A DNA stretch of 64,000 nucleotides from Spiroplasma alleghenense (GCF_003363775.1 NZ_CP031376.1:868001-932000), one strand, 5' to 3'. Positions 23,225-35,227 are shown, counted from the first letter of the stretch. Program-made: numbers and translations. Notes: generated from the letters alone by a model not told the origin.

Positions 23225-24028
23225 ATGTTTAAATTTAAAAATCACTATAACGAGATTCTAGCAAGTAACTTTATTAGTTACAATAACGATCCCGCTTTAA
23301 ACCAAGGTTTAATTAAGAAAATAAACCATGAAGAAAGCAACTGATTAGAAATAGACTCAACTTTAACTGAACTTAAAATTAATTTCTTATATTCTTACCC
23401 ATTACTAGATGAAAAAGACCGAGAAAATAGCAAGGCTATTATAGAAAAATATACAAAACTAAATCAAAATATTATTTGAGTAATGCTATGCGATGAAGAC
23501 CAAAGTGTAGAAAAGGATCAGTTCAAAGACTTGGGTCTTGAATACGAGGTTAGTTACAAAGCAATGCTTATGAATTTAAAAGAAGTTCCAAGCAGAGACG
23601 TTAAGGTTCCCCAAGGATTCACTCTTAAGAAATTGGCATTTGAGGATTTAGAAAAATTCAAGGGTCAAATCGACGAAGGATTTGGTAAAGGAGTTATTGA
23701 TACAACAAAGTACGCAACCCTTTTAAAAATAAATGAAAGTCAGAAATTGTGTGACCCGATTTTGATTTATCACAATGATAAAGTTGTGGGAACCGGAAAT
23801 ATTTATTATGGTCCCCAAGCTTTTGTAATTGATGATATTACTATTAACAAAAATTATCGCGGTCAAGGATTAGCATCAGTCATTCTTTATAATTTGCTAG
23901 AAAAAGCACGTCAATATAACTGTGAAAAACTGCTTTTAGTAGCAACAAAAGATGGTTTACCAATTTATAAAAAGATGGGTTTTAATGAGACAGGATTAAA
24001 AATAGAAATCTTTGAAACAAGAAATTAG
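23225..24028 (+). CDS. GNAT-family N-acetyltransferase
   Basis: A 267-aa protein with a C-terminal GNAT domain (about residues 130-262). The acetyl-CoA pyrophosphate-binding motif is NYRGQGLASVIL, followed by LLEKARQYNCEKLLLVAT and the usual YKKMGF ending. The first 120 residues form a less recognisable N-terminal half, perhaps a degenerate second GNAT fold. The substrate is unknown. It starts at 23225 after GGAGGAAG, and is one of the few plus-strand genes, divergent from guaA. Confidence 0.88.
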
Positions 24029-24050
24029 TCAGCAATGGCTATTTTTTTAA
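24026..24050 (+). terminator. Short terminator after the GNAT gene
   Basis: TAGTC / GGCTA, a 5-bp stem with a 6-nt loop overlapping the stop codon, followed by a run of seven T residues. Confidence 0.55.
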
Positions 24051-24099
24051 TGCAATTTTAGATATTAACTATGGTAAAATTTTTTAAGCGGGTGGTTAA

Positions 24100-25176
24100 A
24101 TGTATACAAGAGATAAAACTAGAAAAGTAATGGTGGGTCCTTATCAAATCGGAGGAAATAATCAAGTCATTTTACAATCAATGACAACAACTAAAACTCA
24201 TGATATTAAGGCAACTTTAAAGCAAATTAAACAATTACAAGATGAAGGGTGTCAAATTGTCAGAGTTGCTGTTTTAGGAATCAATGATGCCCAAGCGCTA
24301 AATGAGTTAGTGTCTCAATCACCATTACCAATTGTGGCAGATATTCATTTTAACCACAAATTTGCATTGATGGCAGCAGATGCTGGAGTGGCTAAAATTA
24401 GAATTAACCCAGGAAATATCGGATTAAAAGAAAATACAATAGCTGTTGTAAGAAAGTGCCAAGAGAAAAAAATCCCTATTAGAATAGGAATTAACTCAGG
24501 TAGTTTACCAAAAAATATTGTTGCTAACTTAGGTTGAACAGCACAAGCCATGGTTGAATCATTGGCTGAGCACATTAAAATATTAGAAGAACTAGATTTT
24601 AAAGATATTATTTATTCACTAAAAGCCACCGACCCATTAATGGCAATAGAAGCGTATCAATTAGCAGCGCAAAGATGAGACTACCCTTCTCACTTGGGAA
24701 TAACAGAAGCTGGAAGTTTATTAAATGGAGCTATTAAATCAAGTTTTGGTTTAGGTCATCTTTTGATGCAAGGTTTAGGAAATACAATAAGAATTAGTCT
24801 TAGCGAAGATCCTGTCGAAGAAATTAAGGTTTGCAAAAGACTTTTAAACGCTTTGGGATTATTTGATAATATTGTTGAGGTGATTGCTTGTCCTACTTGT
24901 GGAAGAATTGAATATGCCATGAATCCGGTTGTAAAGGAAATCGAAGAGTTTGTGGAAACATTGCAGTTTCCTTTTAAAGTAGCAATTCTAGGATGTATTG
25001 TAAATGGTCCTGGAGAAGCTAGCCATGCTGATGTTGGTATAGCCGGAGGAAATAAAGGTGGGATTATTTTTAAAAAAGGTAAAATTTTTAAAACCGTCCC
25101 TCAAGAAGAACTAGTGCCTGAGTTGAAAAAAATAATTACTCAAGCCTATGAAGAATATAAAAAGCCAAGTAATTAA
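24100..25176 (+). CDS. ispG: (E)-4-hydroxy-3-methylbut-2-enyl-diphosphate synthase
   Basis: A 358-aa [4Fe-4S] enzyme of the non-mevalonate (MEP) isoprenoid pathway. Recognisable blocks are [13 protein letters not shown] at the N-terminus, [33 protein letters not shown] and HLGITEAG. The cluster ligands are CPTCGR and [10 protein letters not shown] in the C-terminal ferredoxin-like domain. The length fits the short bacterial form. No other MEP genes are in the window. It converges with the next gene on a shared terminator. Confidence 0.95.
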
Positions 25177-25193
25177 ATTACTTGGCTTTTATT
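25156..25193. terminator. Bidirectional terminator shared by two convergent genes
   Basis: A near-perfect 15-bp palindrome (AAAAGCCAAGTAATT / AATTACTTGGCTTTT) with T runs on both sides. Its arms encode the last residues and stop codons of ispG and of the gene at 25178-25777, whose stops are one base apart. Confidence 0.9.
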
Positions 25194-25777
25194 TTTTCTA
25201 AAATTAAACCAAATGAATAATTTTGAAATTTAAGAATTTTATTTTTCTCCATTACCCATGAACGAACTAAATCAAGAATCATCTCTTGGTCAAATTTTGA
25301 ACAAAGCTGTGGATTTGATTTTAAGTTTTCCAGTAAATCATCATTTATTTTATTTTGCTGAGGAACTCATATTAGTATTTTTTCTAAGTCCTTAATCTCA
25401 GATTCGCTTATTTTGTTGGAATTCAATTTTTCAATTAAAACATCTTTAAAATCAGAATTATTATTAATGTTTTGGTTGATTTCAAAAAACATAGTCTCTT
25501 GAATGCAATTGGTTAATGACTCAATTAATTCTGGTTTTAAATCCAAATGTAAGATTGTAAATAAATCTGCTTGGGTGATATTTTTACGATTATTGTAAAT
25601 CGCACTCGCTGTAGTTAAGTTAATAAATTCTTCATCTGAAATTGTTAAATCAATATTGTTAATTTTTAAATAATTTAAAAAATCAACAGCCACCCTAGAA
25701 TCTACATTAACAGACTGGTTGTTATTTAAAATACTTTGTAATGCTTCTTCAATATTCCTATTTTTAAAAATTATCAT
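25178..25777 (-). CDS. Unknown soluble protein
   Basis: A 199-aa protein rich in Asn, Ile, Leu and Glu, predicted mostly helical, without signal peptide or membrane segment. I recognise no motif. It is the last of a transporter, mutarotase, unknown-gene operon: its ATG lies one base after the mutarotase stop codon. Its own last codons form one arm of a terminator. The single TGA-encoded Trp (after DLEKILI) shows that it is read in code 4. A lineage-specific protein is likely. Confidence 0.75.
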
Positions 25778-25778
25778 A

Positions 25779-26618
25779 CTATTTTAACTCCATTACAAAG
25801 GTGTTGCTTCATTCTTCATCAACACCCAAAGTTAGTATATTATCTTTATTAGAAATTTTGTTATCAACTCTTTGGTCAGAGTCGGCTGTTCCAAATCAAG
25901 GCTCGATACAAATATAGTCACGGTTATTTTCCTCTGCCCACAGCAAGCAAACCGGGAATTCTTTTAAGTTTATTTTAAAACTCTTTTCATCATCAGTGTA
26001 CTCAACAAAATCACTTTGCAAATTATCAGTTCAATAAAATTGAGAACCTTTAAAGTCGATATCCTTTATTTTAACTTCAGTGAAGTCAAATTTTGTTTTA
26101 GGATTTTTCTTTAAGTACAACATTTTCTCGTTATCTGTGTGAAAAATTTCCTTACTTGAAAATTTTAATACTCCATCTTGTTTAACTAAAAAAGCTGGAT
26201 GATAACCAAAGCTGAAATACATTTCTTCTTTAGATAAGTTTTTAACTTTAAAAATTGTTTGAACTGAATCTTCTGCAATTTTAACAGTAAAATCAATTCT
26301 AAATTCAAAGGGATAGACATTCAAAAACTTTTTATCACTAGTTGTTGTAAAAACGACGTGCTCATTTGACTTATCAGTAATTTTTCAATCTTTTAAGTCT
26401 CTAAAAAATCCGTGTCGAGGCAAAGAAAACTCTTGATCTTTGTGAGTAAATTTATTATCTTTTAAAGTCCCACAAATTGGAAATAAAATTGGTCAATTCT
26501 TTTTTCAGTCATTGGTATGTTGGTAAGTATATTCTTGATCTTTTAATTTAATACTTCTTAGTTCCATTGTGGTTTGGTCAATTTCCACAGAAACATTATT
26601 TGATTTCAATTTATACAT
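25779..26618 (-). CDS. Aldose 1-epimerase family protein (LacX-like)
   Basis: A 279-aa galactose-mutarotase-like enzyme. Visible landmarks are LPRHGFFRD (a catalytic His region), SFGYHPAF and the C-terminal ICIEPWFGTADS. It interconverts alpha and beta anomers of a sugar, and the LacX subgroup is typical of low-GC bacteria. Its ATG lies inside the end of the membrane-transporter gene (8-base overlap), suggesting that the transporter and epimerase handle the same sugar. Short lineage-specific residues mean the exact sugar cannot be read. Confidence 0.88.
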
Positions 26619-28107
26619 TTTTAATCTCCTTTTCAACAATACGAGTCTCAACTTTAGAAAGTGTTTGACTATAATTTAATTTTATCATATCTATATTAGC
26701 TTGTTTGACATCAACATAATTACTTAAAACTTTATCAATTGTGAAATAAATGATAATTATTAGAAGCAAGCAACAGCTAACCAAAATACTAATAGTAATA
26801 TTTCAAGCGGCATAATAATTATCTTTAATTTCTTGTAAATTTTCATTTGCAACTAAACTTGTTATATCACTATCATAATTAAAGATTCAAACCTTATTTC
26901 GCTTCATTGATTGAAATGTCCCTTCACTAATATAGGTTGCCAAGAATCCAGAAGAAGCTACAAAACCGGTTACAGGAAAATTAGATACTCGATAATTTCA
27001 CATTACTGCCAAGGCAAATAATCCATAAAATATTTGAGCAATTGCTAATGTAATTAAAAATTGGAATATGATGATTATTAACGGATTATCAATGAAAGCA
27101 ATAATTGAAAGATAAATTGCCAAGACAAGCAAGTTAGTAATAAAGTGGTATTTGTATCCAGTTTGAGGTAAAACTCACTTATATATTCAGTAACCTAAGA
27201 ATATTTGGGGTAAATAGTAGAAAGTTTGATTTAAACGAATATAAATTTCAATTGAATTTAGTTCTTTCTTATTTGCTAAAATTATTTTCAAATATTCTTC
27301 AAAAAATAATCCCCCTGAAATTTCAGAAATTAATACAATGACAAATGTTGCCAGAGACAAGTAAATCACATAGGTATACTTAAAATCATCAAGTTCATTA
27401 CGAATTGTAATATCAAATGTACCAACATAATTTGAATTTTCCTTATGAATAAATGAAATTCCCAATGCTATAAATGCTGTTAATAAAATTATTGGCATAA
27501 TTATTTCTATTTGGTGATTTGGATTAAAAATCATAGTTAAATTAAAAATATAATTCGCAATGAAATTTGAAAATAACATTATTGAAGCAACTGTAATTGT
27601 TGAGCCAATTGGGTTCAATCGATAAAAAGTTTGCTCACAAACTATCAAATAATGAAGCGTATTTGCAGAAAGCGAAAAACCAATTAATATAAAGGACAGA
27701 TAAATGAAGGCAAAATTATCACCATTCAAAACTAAAGAATTAATCAGAGCAAAAAATATTGCCATTATTAAAGTCGTATTAGCGACTCAATATCAGATTC
27801 TTCTTCTTTTGAACTTACCTGTAATAAAAGTTGCAATCGGTTTGAAAATTATCGCAAAAAAGTTAACCCCAAAAAATATTGTGATTGTAAATAAAATATC
27901 ATTATTTACTAGAGCGTTATTGCTTTGAGTCTTTTCGATTAACAACTTTAAAATTAAAGCGGATGTAAATCAGAACAAGAATATCTCCAAGTAAATCAAT
28001 TTTCTTTTTAATTCACTCTTTTCATTTTTAAGCATAAAAAAAATTGAAATCAACGCCGCTACTATCAAGATTGGGTTTAAGAACATTAAATCTCAATAGC
28101 TCTTCAT
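26611..28107 (-). CDS. Membrane transporter, probable major facilitator superfamily
   Basis: A 498-aa protein with about 12 hydrophobic segments. Segment IIFKPIATFITGKFKRRR, after the second or third helix, looks like the A-loop of the major facilitator superfamily (normally GxxxDRxGRR). Another long loop of roughly 70 residues (about 205-285) sits mid-protein. Downstream overlap with a mutarotase suggests a sugar or sugar-phosphate substrate, which is inferred. Start at 28107; only 23 bases separate it from argS. The MFS assignment is moderately secure. Confidence 0.7.
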
Positions 28108-28130
28108 TATTTTCAACTCTTTTCTAAATA

Positions 28131-29792
28131 TTACATTTTATTTACAACATCAATAGCAATTAATTTAAATGCATTTGAAAGTACTTGATATACAGCCTTT
28201 GTTAAAGCTACTCGTTGACTTGAAAGTTCCACATTTTTTGCATCAACGATCTTAGAATCAGAATAGTAAGAATGGAATTGCTTAACCAATGTCTGAATGT
28301 AGTCACAAATTATATGAGGAGCTCTTTCTTTTCCAGCATATTCAACATTCTTACTAAATTTATCTAAAGTTAGCATAATTTGAATTTCTTTTTCCTCTTT
28401 TAATAAATCAAAATTAGTTAATTTTTCAGGAATGTTATGTTCCTTACCTTGATTGATTACTTTAAAGCTTCGAGCTGTTGCATATTGTGCATAGTAAACC
28501 GGATTTGAACTATTTTTCTTTGCAACAATATCCAAATCAAAGTCCATATGACTTGATGCAGTTTTTGAAGAAAGCATATATCTTAAAGCATCTTTACCAA
28601 CAAGTTCTAGCAAGTCAATTAATCAAACTGCGGTTCCGCGACGTTTTGACATTTTATATTCTTTTCCATCTTTAACCAAACGGACCATTTGAATCATATC
28701 AATATCTAAACAGTCATCTGGGGCTCCTAAAAGCGAAAGTCCAGCTTGCATTCTAACAATATAACCATGGTGGTCACCACCTCAAAAGTTTACTAATTTG
28801 TCAGCTTTACTTCTTAATAATCTTTCCTGGTGGGTTGCTAAATCTGGTGTTATATAAGTATAATCACCTGAAGATTTTGTCAGAACTCGGTCTTTGTCAT
28901 CATTGAACTGAGTGGTTTTTAATCACAAGGCTCCGTCTTGCTCGTAAGTTGCTCCCATTTTTTTGTATTTTTCTAGCATTTTTTCAATTTGCTTTTCATC
29001 ATACATTGCTTTCTCAGAAGTATAATGTTCAATTTCAACGCCAAAGTCTGTTAGTTGCTTTTTAATAATGTCTAGAAAGAATTTCACGGATTTAGTCTTA
29101 AATAATTCCATTACTTCTGGATCGGCAATTTTTTTATCTTCAAAACTAATATTTTTAAATTTATCTCCATACTCAGAAACAAATTGTTTTGCTACAAATT
29201 CATAAGCTTCTCCAGAATAAGAGTCTTCAGGAAGTTCAGCTTTGATACCAAGTTCTCTTAAATAGTGAACAAAAACTGTTATTGCTAAAATATTTATTTG
29301 ATTTCCTGCATCATTGGTATAGTATTCAGTTTGCACATTGTAACCTGCAAAACTAAGAATTTTTGCAACCGAATCTCCAATTGCTCCATTTCGAGCATGA
29401 CCAACATGTAAATAACCAGTTGGATTAGCAGAAACTAATTCAAGGTTATAGGTGAAATTCTTTTTTGCACCGGCTCCAAAATTATCTTTTAACTTCAAAA
29501 CATCTTCCACTACTTTGGCGATATCTTTTTGTTTTAGTTTTAGATTAACAAACCCTGGACCAGCAACTTCAACTGATTCAAATTTTTTAGAATCACTTAA
29601 TTTTTCAACTACTAAATCCGCTATTTCTCGAGGATTTTTCTTAAGATCTTTGGCTGCTACTAAAGCTATATTTGTTGAATAGTGACCATTTGATTCGTTT
29701 CTTGGCGTTTCAATAACTGGATTAATATCCAATTTCAATTCTTTTAAAACCTTTTTTATTTCGTCAGCGACGATAACCATATTCTTACTCAT
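28131..29792 (-). CDS. argS: Arginyl-tRNA synthetase
   Basis: A 553-aa class I aminoacyl-tRNA synthetase. The N-terminal Add-1 domain (about 1-110) precedes the HIGH-like [18 protein letters not shown] and the KMSKR loop ([11 protein letters not shown]). The C-terminal DALR anticodon-binding domain ends [16 protein letters not shown]. The single interrupting Trp codons are TGA. It loads arginine onto tRNA-Arg in the cytoplasm. It lies downstream of an unknown coiled-coil membrane protein. Confidence 0.97.
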
Positions 29793-29813
29793 ATTTTTAC
29801 CTCTTTCTTTGTT

Positions 29814-30971
29814 CTAATTTATTATTTTCTTTTTATCAGCATTATTTTCAGAACTCTTCAAATTGATATCTAACTTATAGAAATTAGATTCAAAATCTTG
29901 AAACTTTTTATATAATTTTGAAAAGGCAATTTTTTCATTTTCCATTTGCTTTTTCAATTCCTTAATAGATCTATTACTTTTTGTTAATTGATAATGATAG
30001 TGAGCAATTTTTTTGTATTGTCTAACTAAATTATAGACGATATATGTAAAAAAATACAATAAAAATATGCCTCAAGCTACTGGCAAACCAATAATTGCCA
30101 ATTTTTCTATAACTTTTGATGATGACATTAGTCAAAGCACTAAAACCACTGCACTAAAAACAATAACTAAAGAAAATAATATCAATAATCAAATTGTCAT
30201 CATTTTAAAAGAACGAAATACCTTTGATTTTTTTAAAATGTCACTGCCAGATTCTGATGGTTGATTAAAAAGTGATTTAGTTTCTTGAGAAAAATTGATT
30301 CGATAATTTTTTTTATTTTTGTTATTCACGGGATTTTGTAATTTTGCATCCGTTAAGTCTGGATTGTCAAAACTATTAATAAACATTTGAGAATCCTCTG
30401 ATTTACTTTCAAAATCAACATTTGAATGATTTGAATAATTTTGCTCTGATTTTTTATCGTTTACGAGACTGATATTGTTAATCCTCATTGTAGTTGGTGC
30501 AAAATCATCTTCTTCAACTTGATTTAATTCCATATCATTTGTAATCGAAATAGGTTCAACCACAGTTGTCTTATAGCGACTTAAATTTAAATCATTTGCA
30601 GTTGTTCTCAAATCAAAAGATTTAGAGGTGTTGTCTTGCTGCTGCAAACGTTTTGGAATGAATTCAACTGTTCCTGAATCTAGGGCAGATTTTAGTCCAG
30701 CTATTGTATCTTCACCCATTGAAGGACTAGTTCTTTGTTGTTCTTGGCTTTGGGAAATATTATCAATTTTTTGAGCTGAATTGCTGCGGGACCTATCAAT
30801 TTTTATTGCTTGAAGTTGGTTTTGATTTACTAACAAGGTTGTTTGCGTGATTAAATTCTTTATTTGAAAAAAGGTATCGGTTTGATCCTTATTTAAAAGT
30901 ATTTCCTTTTTATCTAAAACAACATAATTTTCATTGCGGTAAGCAACTACCATTCCAACCTTAAAGCCCAT
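29814..30971 (-). CDS. Unknown membrane protein with coiled-coil tail
   Basis: A protein of about 385 aa. It has a small N-terminal beta-rich segment (GFKVGMVVAYRNENYVVLDK) resembling an SH3-like fold. A long Ser/Asn/Gln-rich, likely disordered stretch (about 70-255) follows. Two membrane helices (about 262-285 and 288-308) precede a Lys/Glu-rich coiled coil (about 312-370). Such tails often act as membrane scaffolds. The start is set at MGFKVG (30971), which has AAAGG 11 bases upstream; MNIMG at 30980 abuts that element. It is adjacent to argS but I see no functional link. Its role is unknown. Confidence 0.7.
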
Positions 30972-31064
30972 AATATTCATCCCTTTAACTTTAAGTATAT
31001 ATTAAGTATTCTATATTTTTCAAGTTTATTGGATAAAAAAATGTTTGCAGTCAAAAAATCGTTA

Positions 31065-31086
31065 GAAAAAGCCGATTTTAATCGGC
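31065..31086 (-). terminator. Terminator after frr
   Basis: Stem GCCGAT / ATCGGC with a 4-nt loop, followed on the minus strand by TTTTTC, just behind the frr stop. Confidence 0.85.
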
Positions 31087-31092
31087 ATTTAG

Positions 31093-31641
31093 TTATATTG
31101 TCATAATATCTTTTTCTTTATCTTTTGTTACAGATTCTAATTTTTGAATTGTTTCATCTGTTAATTTTTGAATTTTAGTTTCTAAATCCTTAACTAAATC
31201 TTCGGGAATCTCTTTTGATTTTTTAGCTTTATCCATCGAATCGCGACGATCGTTTCTAACTCTAATTTTAAAAGTTTCTAATTCAGCTTTTAGTTTCTTA
31301 ACTAAATCTTTTCTAATTTCTTCTGTTAATGCAGGGATGTTAATTCTAATCAAATCTGCTTCTGAAATTGGATTTAAACCTAAGTTGGCTTTATTTATTC
31401 CAGCAACAATTGCAGCAATTTGACTTCTGTCAAATGGCTTAATTACTAACTGTTGAGGTTCAGGCGCAGAAATTTGCGCTGTTTGAGCTATTGGGGTTAG
31501 CGAACCATAAGCATCCACCATTACAGAGCTTAACATTGATGCGTTGGCTCTTCCGGTGCGAATTTTTTTGATATATTCGTTGTAAGCATCAACTGTTTTT
31601 GCCATGCTAGTTTTGGTATTTTCTAAAATTGTGTTGTGCAT
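31093..31641 (-). CDS. frr: Ribosome recycling factor
   Basis: A 182-aa ribosome recycling factor that splits post-termination 70S ribosomes with EF-G. It shows [26 protein letters not shown], and the C-terminal three-helix region [14 protein letters not shown]. The start at 31641 ([10 protein letters not shown]) sits after AAGGAG within the pyrH end; an open frame continues to 31659 but has no ribosome-binding site. It follows pyrH with an overlap, as is usual in Firmicutes. Confidence 0.95.
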   Translation of the reverse strand: MHNTILENTKTSMAKTVDAYNEYIKKIRTGRANASMLSSVMVDAYGSLTPIAQTAQISAPEPQQLVIKPFDRSQIAAIVAGINKANLGLNPISEADLIRINIPALTEEIRKDLVKKLKAELETFKIRVRNDRRDSMDKAKKSKEIPEDLVKDLETKIQKLTDETIQKLESVTKDKEKDIMTI

Positions 31642-31651
31642 TGTTTTCTCC

Positions 31652-32362
31652 TTATTCAATAATTGTTGATTCTAGTTTGCCATGAGCGACTTTAATTATA
31701 TTTTCTTTTCCGTTCATATCAAACACTTCGATTTTTAATTTAGCATCTGCTGATAAAGTTGCTGAAGTTAAATCCATTACGCGGAGTTTTTTTTCAGCAA
31801 CTTCTTGATGGGTAAGTTTGCTTAAAAATACTGCGTTTGGATTTACTTTCGGATCAGAATCATAAACCCCTTTAACGCCATTTTTAGCCATTAGTAATGC
31901 ATCCGCTTTAACTTCAATTGCTCTAATGCTTGCTCCAGTATCTGTTGTGAAGTAACTAAACCCGGTTCCTCCAGTAAATATTAAAATATACCCTTCACTC
32001 AATTTATCACGTGCTTCGCGATAATTATATGGAGTTGTTACGGTTTTGATTTCTAATGAAGAGTAAACTCTAACCTTTTCATAACCCAAACTTTTAATAG
32101 TAGCTTCCAAGGCTAGACCATTCATGATTGTTGCCATCATACCCATATAGTCACCATTAATTCGATCCATTCCTAAGTTACTAGAAAGGTTACCTCTTCA
32201 AATGTTTCCACCACCAACTACAATCGCAATTTGCAAACCTTCTTTTACCAAAGAAATAACTTGATTTGCAACGTCTTGAACTTTTTCTTGATCATAGATG
32301 TCTTTGCCTTTTAAGGCCTCCCCACTAATTTTTAATAAAATCCTCTTATACTTTAAACTCAT
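31652..32362 (-). CDS. pyrH: UMP kinase
   Basis: A 236-aa UMP kinase of the aspartokinase fold, converting UMP to UDP. It has [14 protein letters not shown] at the start, [31 protein letters not shown] and the C-terminal [19 protein letters not shown]. It precedes frr and is normally in the rpsB-tsf-pyrH-frr cluster; here rpsB-tsf lies separately at 34335-36118 with two other genes in between, so the cluster is partly broken up. Confidence 0.96.
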
Positions 32363-32401
32363 TATTTTACCTCTTTAAATTATTATATCAAAAAGAACAA
32401 A

Positions 32402-33382
32402 CTAATTACTACTTATAGCCTGATATTTATCTTTAAATACACTCAAATTACTACAAATTAACGGAACAGCCACAATAAAGACAGCATAGTCCACAATTGT
32501 GTTTATGGAATTAAAAACCAAAGAATAGGTTCAAGCATTAAAACCAGGTCAAGGAAAAGTAGATCAAAACATTACTCCAGCAATTACTCGCGAAAAGTAA
32601 ATCCAAATTATTGGTATGGAAACAAATACAATGAAATCCAATTTTTTAAATTTTTCTTTTTGAGTTGCAATCGGTTTGAAAATAGCGGCCAGCGTAATTC
32701 CGATTGGAGGAATTCAATAATCAAACATGAATTGAGGAACATTGACTATAAATGTTCCTGGGAAGAATCATTCAAAACCTCCACAAATAATTGAGCAAAC
32801 CAAAACTTTTGTTCAATCACATATAAATGCCAAAAAATATAAAGGAATAAATTTTATTGTGATTGTAATGAAAAATGGCAATTGAGGTACAAGCGATGAA
32901 ATGAAACCTAAAGCAAAGTAAAGCGCAAAAGAAATTCCCAAAAAAACATAATCAAAAATTATTCATTTTTTTGGCATAAAACTAAAATACTTAAAATTTT
33001 TCTTGTCCTTTAAAAAAACCCTAACTAACAAATAAATATCCAACGTAAAAACAGTGAAGAATATAAGTTGCCCTTTATATGAATGTTGGTATCTTGTTAG
33101 CAAAATAATTTTAAAAATTTGACTATTTAAAAATAGCAAATTAATTATAACAGCCGCAATTATTACCAGAGCCATTCTTCCAACAACACTTTCTCCATCT
33201 TCGCTTTGATAAAGCGAGTTTTGAATCTTTAACAACAAGATTGTTGACAAGTAAATAGCAACGGCTAAACCGGTCAAACTAAATATAACGGCTCAAATTC
33301 GGTCAAAAATTGAAAAGTAACTAAATTTGTAGAAATCATCAAAATTAGATTGGTACTCTTTTTTAAATATTTTAGAATTCAT
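32402..33382 (-). CDS. ThiT-like thiamine-specific ECF transporter S component
   Basis: A 326-aa membrane protein with about eight helices. The C-terminal 190 residues look like ThiT: PQFMFDYWIPPIGITLAAIFK and RVIAGVMFWSTFPWP...WTYSLVFN, close to the family's HFIxGxxFWG...YSLxYN. The N-terminal 130 residues add further helices not present in the short ThiT proteins of B. subtilis. S components work with the shared EcfA/EcfA'/EcfT module, absent from this window. Thiamine supply fits the TPP need of PDH E1. The start has only a weak ribosome-binding site. I call it ThiT-like; substrate specificity is inferred. Confidence 0.72.
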
Positions 33383-33434
33383 TATACCAACTCGCATTCA
33401 TTATTATTTTATCAATAAAATTACCTATTTAAAT

Positions 33435-33462
33435 AACAAAAAAACCTTGCTATGCAAGGTTT
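33435..33462 (-). terminator. Terminator of the rpsB-tsf operon
   Basis: An 8-bp stem AACCTTGC / GCAAGGTT with a 3-nt loop followed by TTTTTTTG on the minus strand. Confidence 0.88.
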
Positions 33463-33466
33463 AATG

Positions 33467-34330
33467 CTATTTAGAATCTTCTGATTCTGGTTCTTTTTTA
33501 GTTTTTTTAACTGTGCTAGTTGATGTTTTAGGTTTAGTTGTTTTTGCAGTTTTTTCAGTTGGTTCAACTTTTTTAGCTTTTAAAGCTTTTTCAGTTTGTT
33601 CAACTTTTTTATCTTTTAAAGATTTTGGAGCATCTTCATTGATGGTTTCCTCTTTGATTAAAACTCTTTCTGCATCGGCTTTGTTTTCGCTTGCTAGCAT
33701 TGTTGTATTAGCTGCATCCAACTCTGAATTTACTAAAGCCAAACTTTCAACTCTTATTTTTTGTCCAGTTAGTTCTGCGTTTTCTAAGACAAATTGCCCT
33801 ACAACAGTTGATTTTCTAAATTTATAAGATTTAAAATTTGATCTTCCTTGTCTGTAAACAAGTGCAACAATTCCAGTTTTGTTATCATCAACAACTGCAA
33901 CAATTTTTGAATAAGGAAGCAATTCCCCAACTAGTTCAAAATTATTTTCAGAAAATGCTACCCCGAATAAATGAGCGCAAATTATCATTAATGTAAACAT
34001 AACAATTACCATACCAAGTGCGGGAAATATAATTCCAAATAGTATTACATTATATGCATGATCTGGTTTATCTGGAAATATTGTAAATGCATTGAAAAAT
34101 AGTATAACAGCAACAATTCCTAAAGCAATAGCTAAAAATCCAACAATACTTACAGAAATTATTAACGACTTATTTGTATATGATTTAACTACTTTCTTTT
34201 TTTTGAATTTAAAAAAATAAGTACCAAGTATTATAAATAATAATGTTGTTATTCCTATTACTATAAAACCCATTCATAGCGCTGAGGCATTATCTAATTT
34301 GTTTCCTACGTAGTTAACCAATAGGTTCAT
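33467..34330 (-). CDS. Unknown four-helix membrane protein with Lys/Thr-rich tail
   Basis: A 287-aa protein with three to four membrane helices in its first 125 residues (about 20-40, 52-75, 85-120), then a soluble segment with FKSYKFRKSTVVGQFV, and a charged, disordered C-terminus of repeated KKVEQTEKALKA and KKVEPTEKTAKT units. It begins right after tsf (start 34330) and ends before a terminator, so it is the last gene of the rpsB operon. Nothing points to a known function. The tail repeats could vary in number. Confidence 0.75.
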
Positions 34331-34334
34331 TTAA

Positions 34335-35213
34335 CTATCCCTTTAATTGAGCTGCAACTTCTGCTGCAAAGTCTGTTACGACTTTCTCAATTCCCTCTCC
34401 TACTTCAAAACGAATCATTTTTACAAGTTTAGATTTTTTAGATTCAATAAACTTTCCAACTTTAAATTTATCATCAACAACGTAATCTTGTTCTAATAAA
34501 CTCACTTCTGCTAAACGTTTATTTAGTTTACCTTGAATCATACTTTGTTTAACATTTTCTGGTTTGTTTCCAAAATCAGTAGTTTCTTCAATTACTTTTA
34601 GTTCTTGCTTCTTGAAGTCTTCGGGAACTTCGTTTGAAGACATATATTTTGGTGACATTGCTGCAACGTGCATACAAATATTGTAGGCATCTTCTTTTGG
34701 GATGGCTCCATCAAAACTTAGTAATACTGAGATTCTTTTGTTTGCATGGTTATAAATTGAAACAACATTTTTGTCTTTGCTTATTGCTTCAAAACGACGG
34801 AATTCAATTTTTTCTCCAATTGTTGAAGTTAGTTCAATCATTTCTTCTTGAACTGTACGATTGTTTAATTTAACTTTTAAAGCTTCTTCAGTATTTTTTG
34901 CATTTGATGCTAAAAGAACATCAGCAACTGCATTAATAGCATTTAAAAACTTTTCATTTTGAGCGACAAAGTCAGTCTCTGAATTAACTTCAAAAATGAT
35001 TGCTTGTTTTGCATTTTCCTTAGCAACAGTAATTCCTTCTGCAGCAACACGATCTGATTTCTTAGCGGCTTTTGCTAATCCGTTTTCACGAAGTCACATA
35101 ATTGCATCATCGATTACTCCGTTTGTAGCTTCTAATGCTTTTTTACAATCCATCATTCCAGCACTAGTGATTTCACGTAATTCTTTGATAAGTTGTGGTG
35201 TTACTTTACTCAT
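34335..35213 (-). CDS. tsf: Elongation factor Ts
   Basis: A 292-aa nucleotide exchange factor for EF-Tu. The N-terminal UBA-like domain is [20 protein letters not shown], followed by the Tu-interacting [15 protein letters not shown] motif and the two core subdomains with a coiled coil. It is preceded by rpsB at 14 bases. The usual length is kept. It acts in the cytoplasm during translation elongation. Confidence 0.97.
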
Positions 35214-35227
35214 GATATTTTTCCCCT

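Noticed and set aside
33513-33827. Plus-strand open frame of 104 codons rich in Ser, Val and Phe
   Set aside because: It is antisense to the Lys/Thr repeat tail of the minus-strand membrane protein and arises from its composition.
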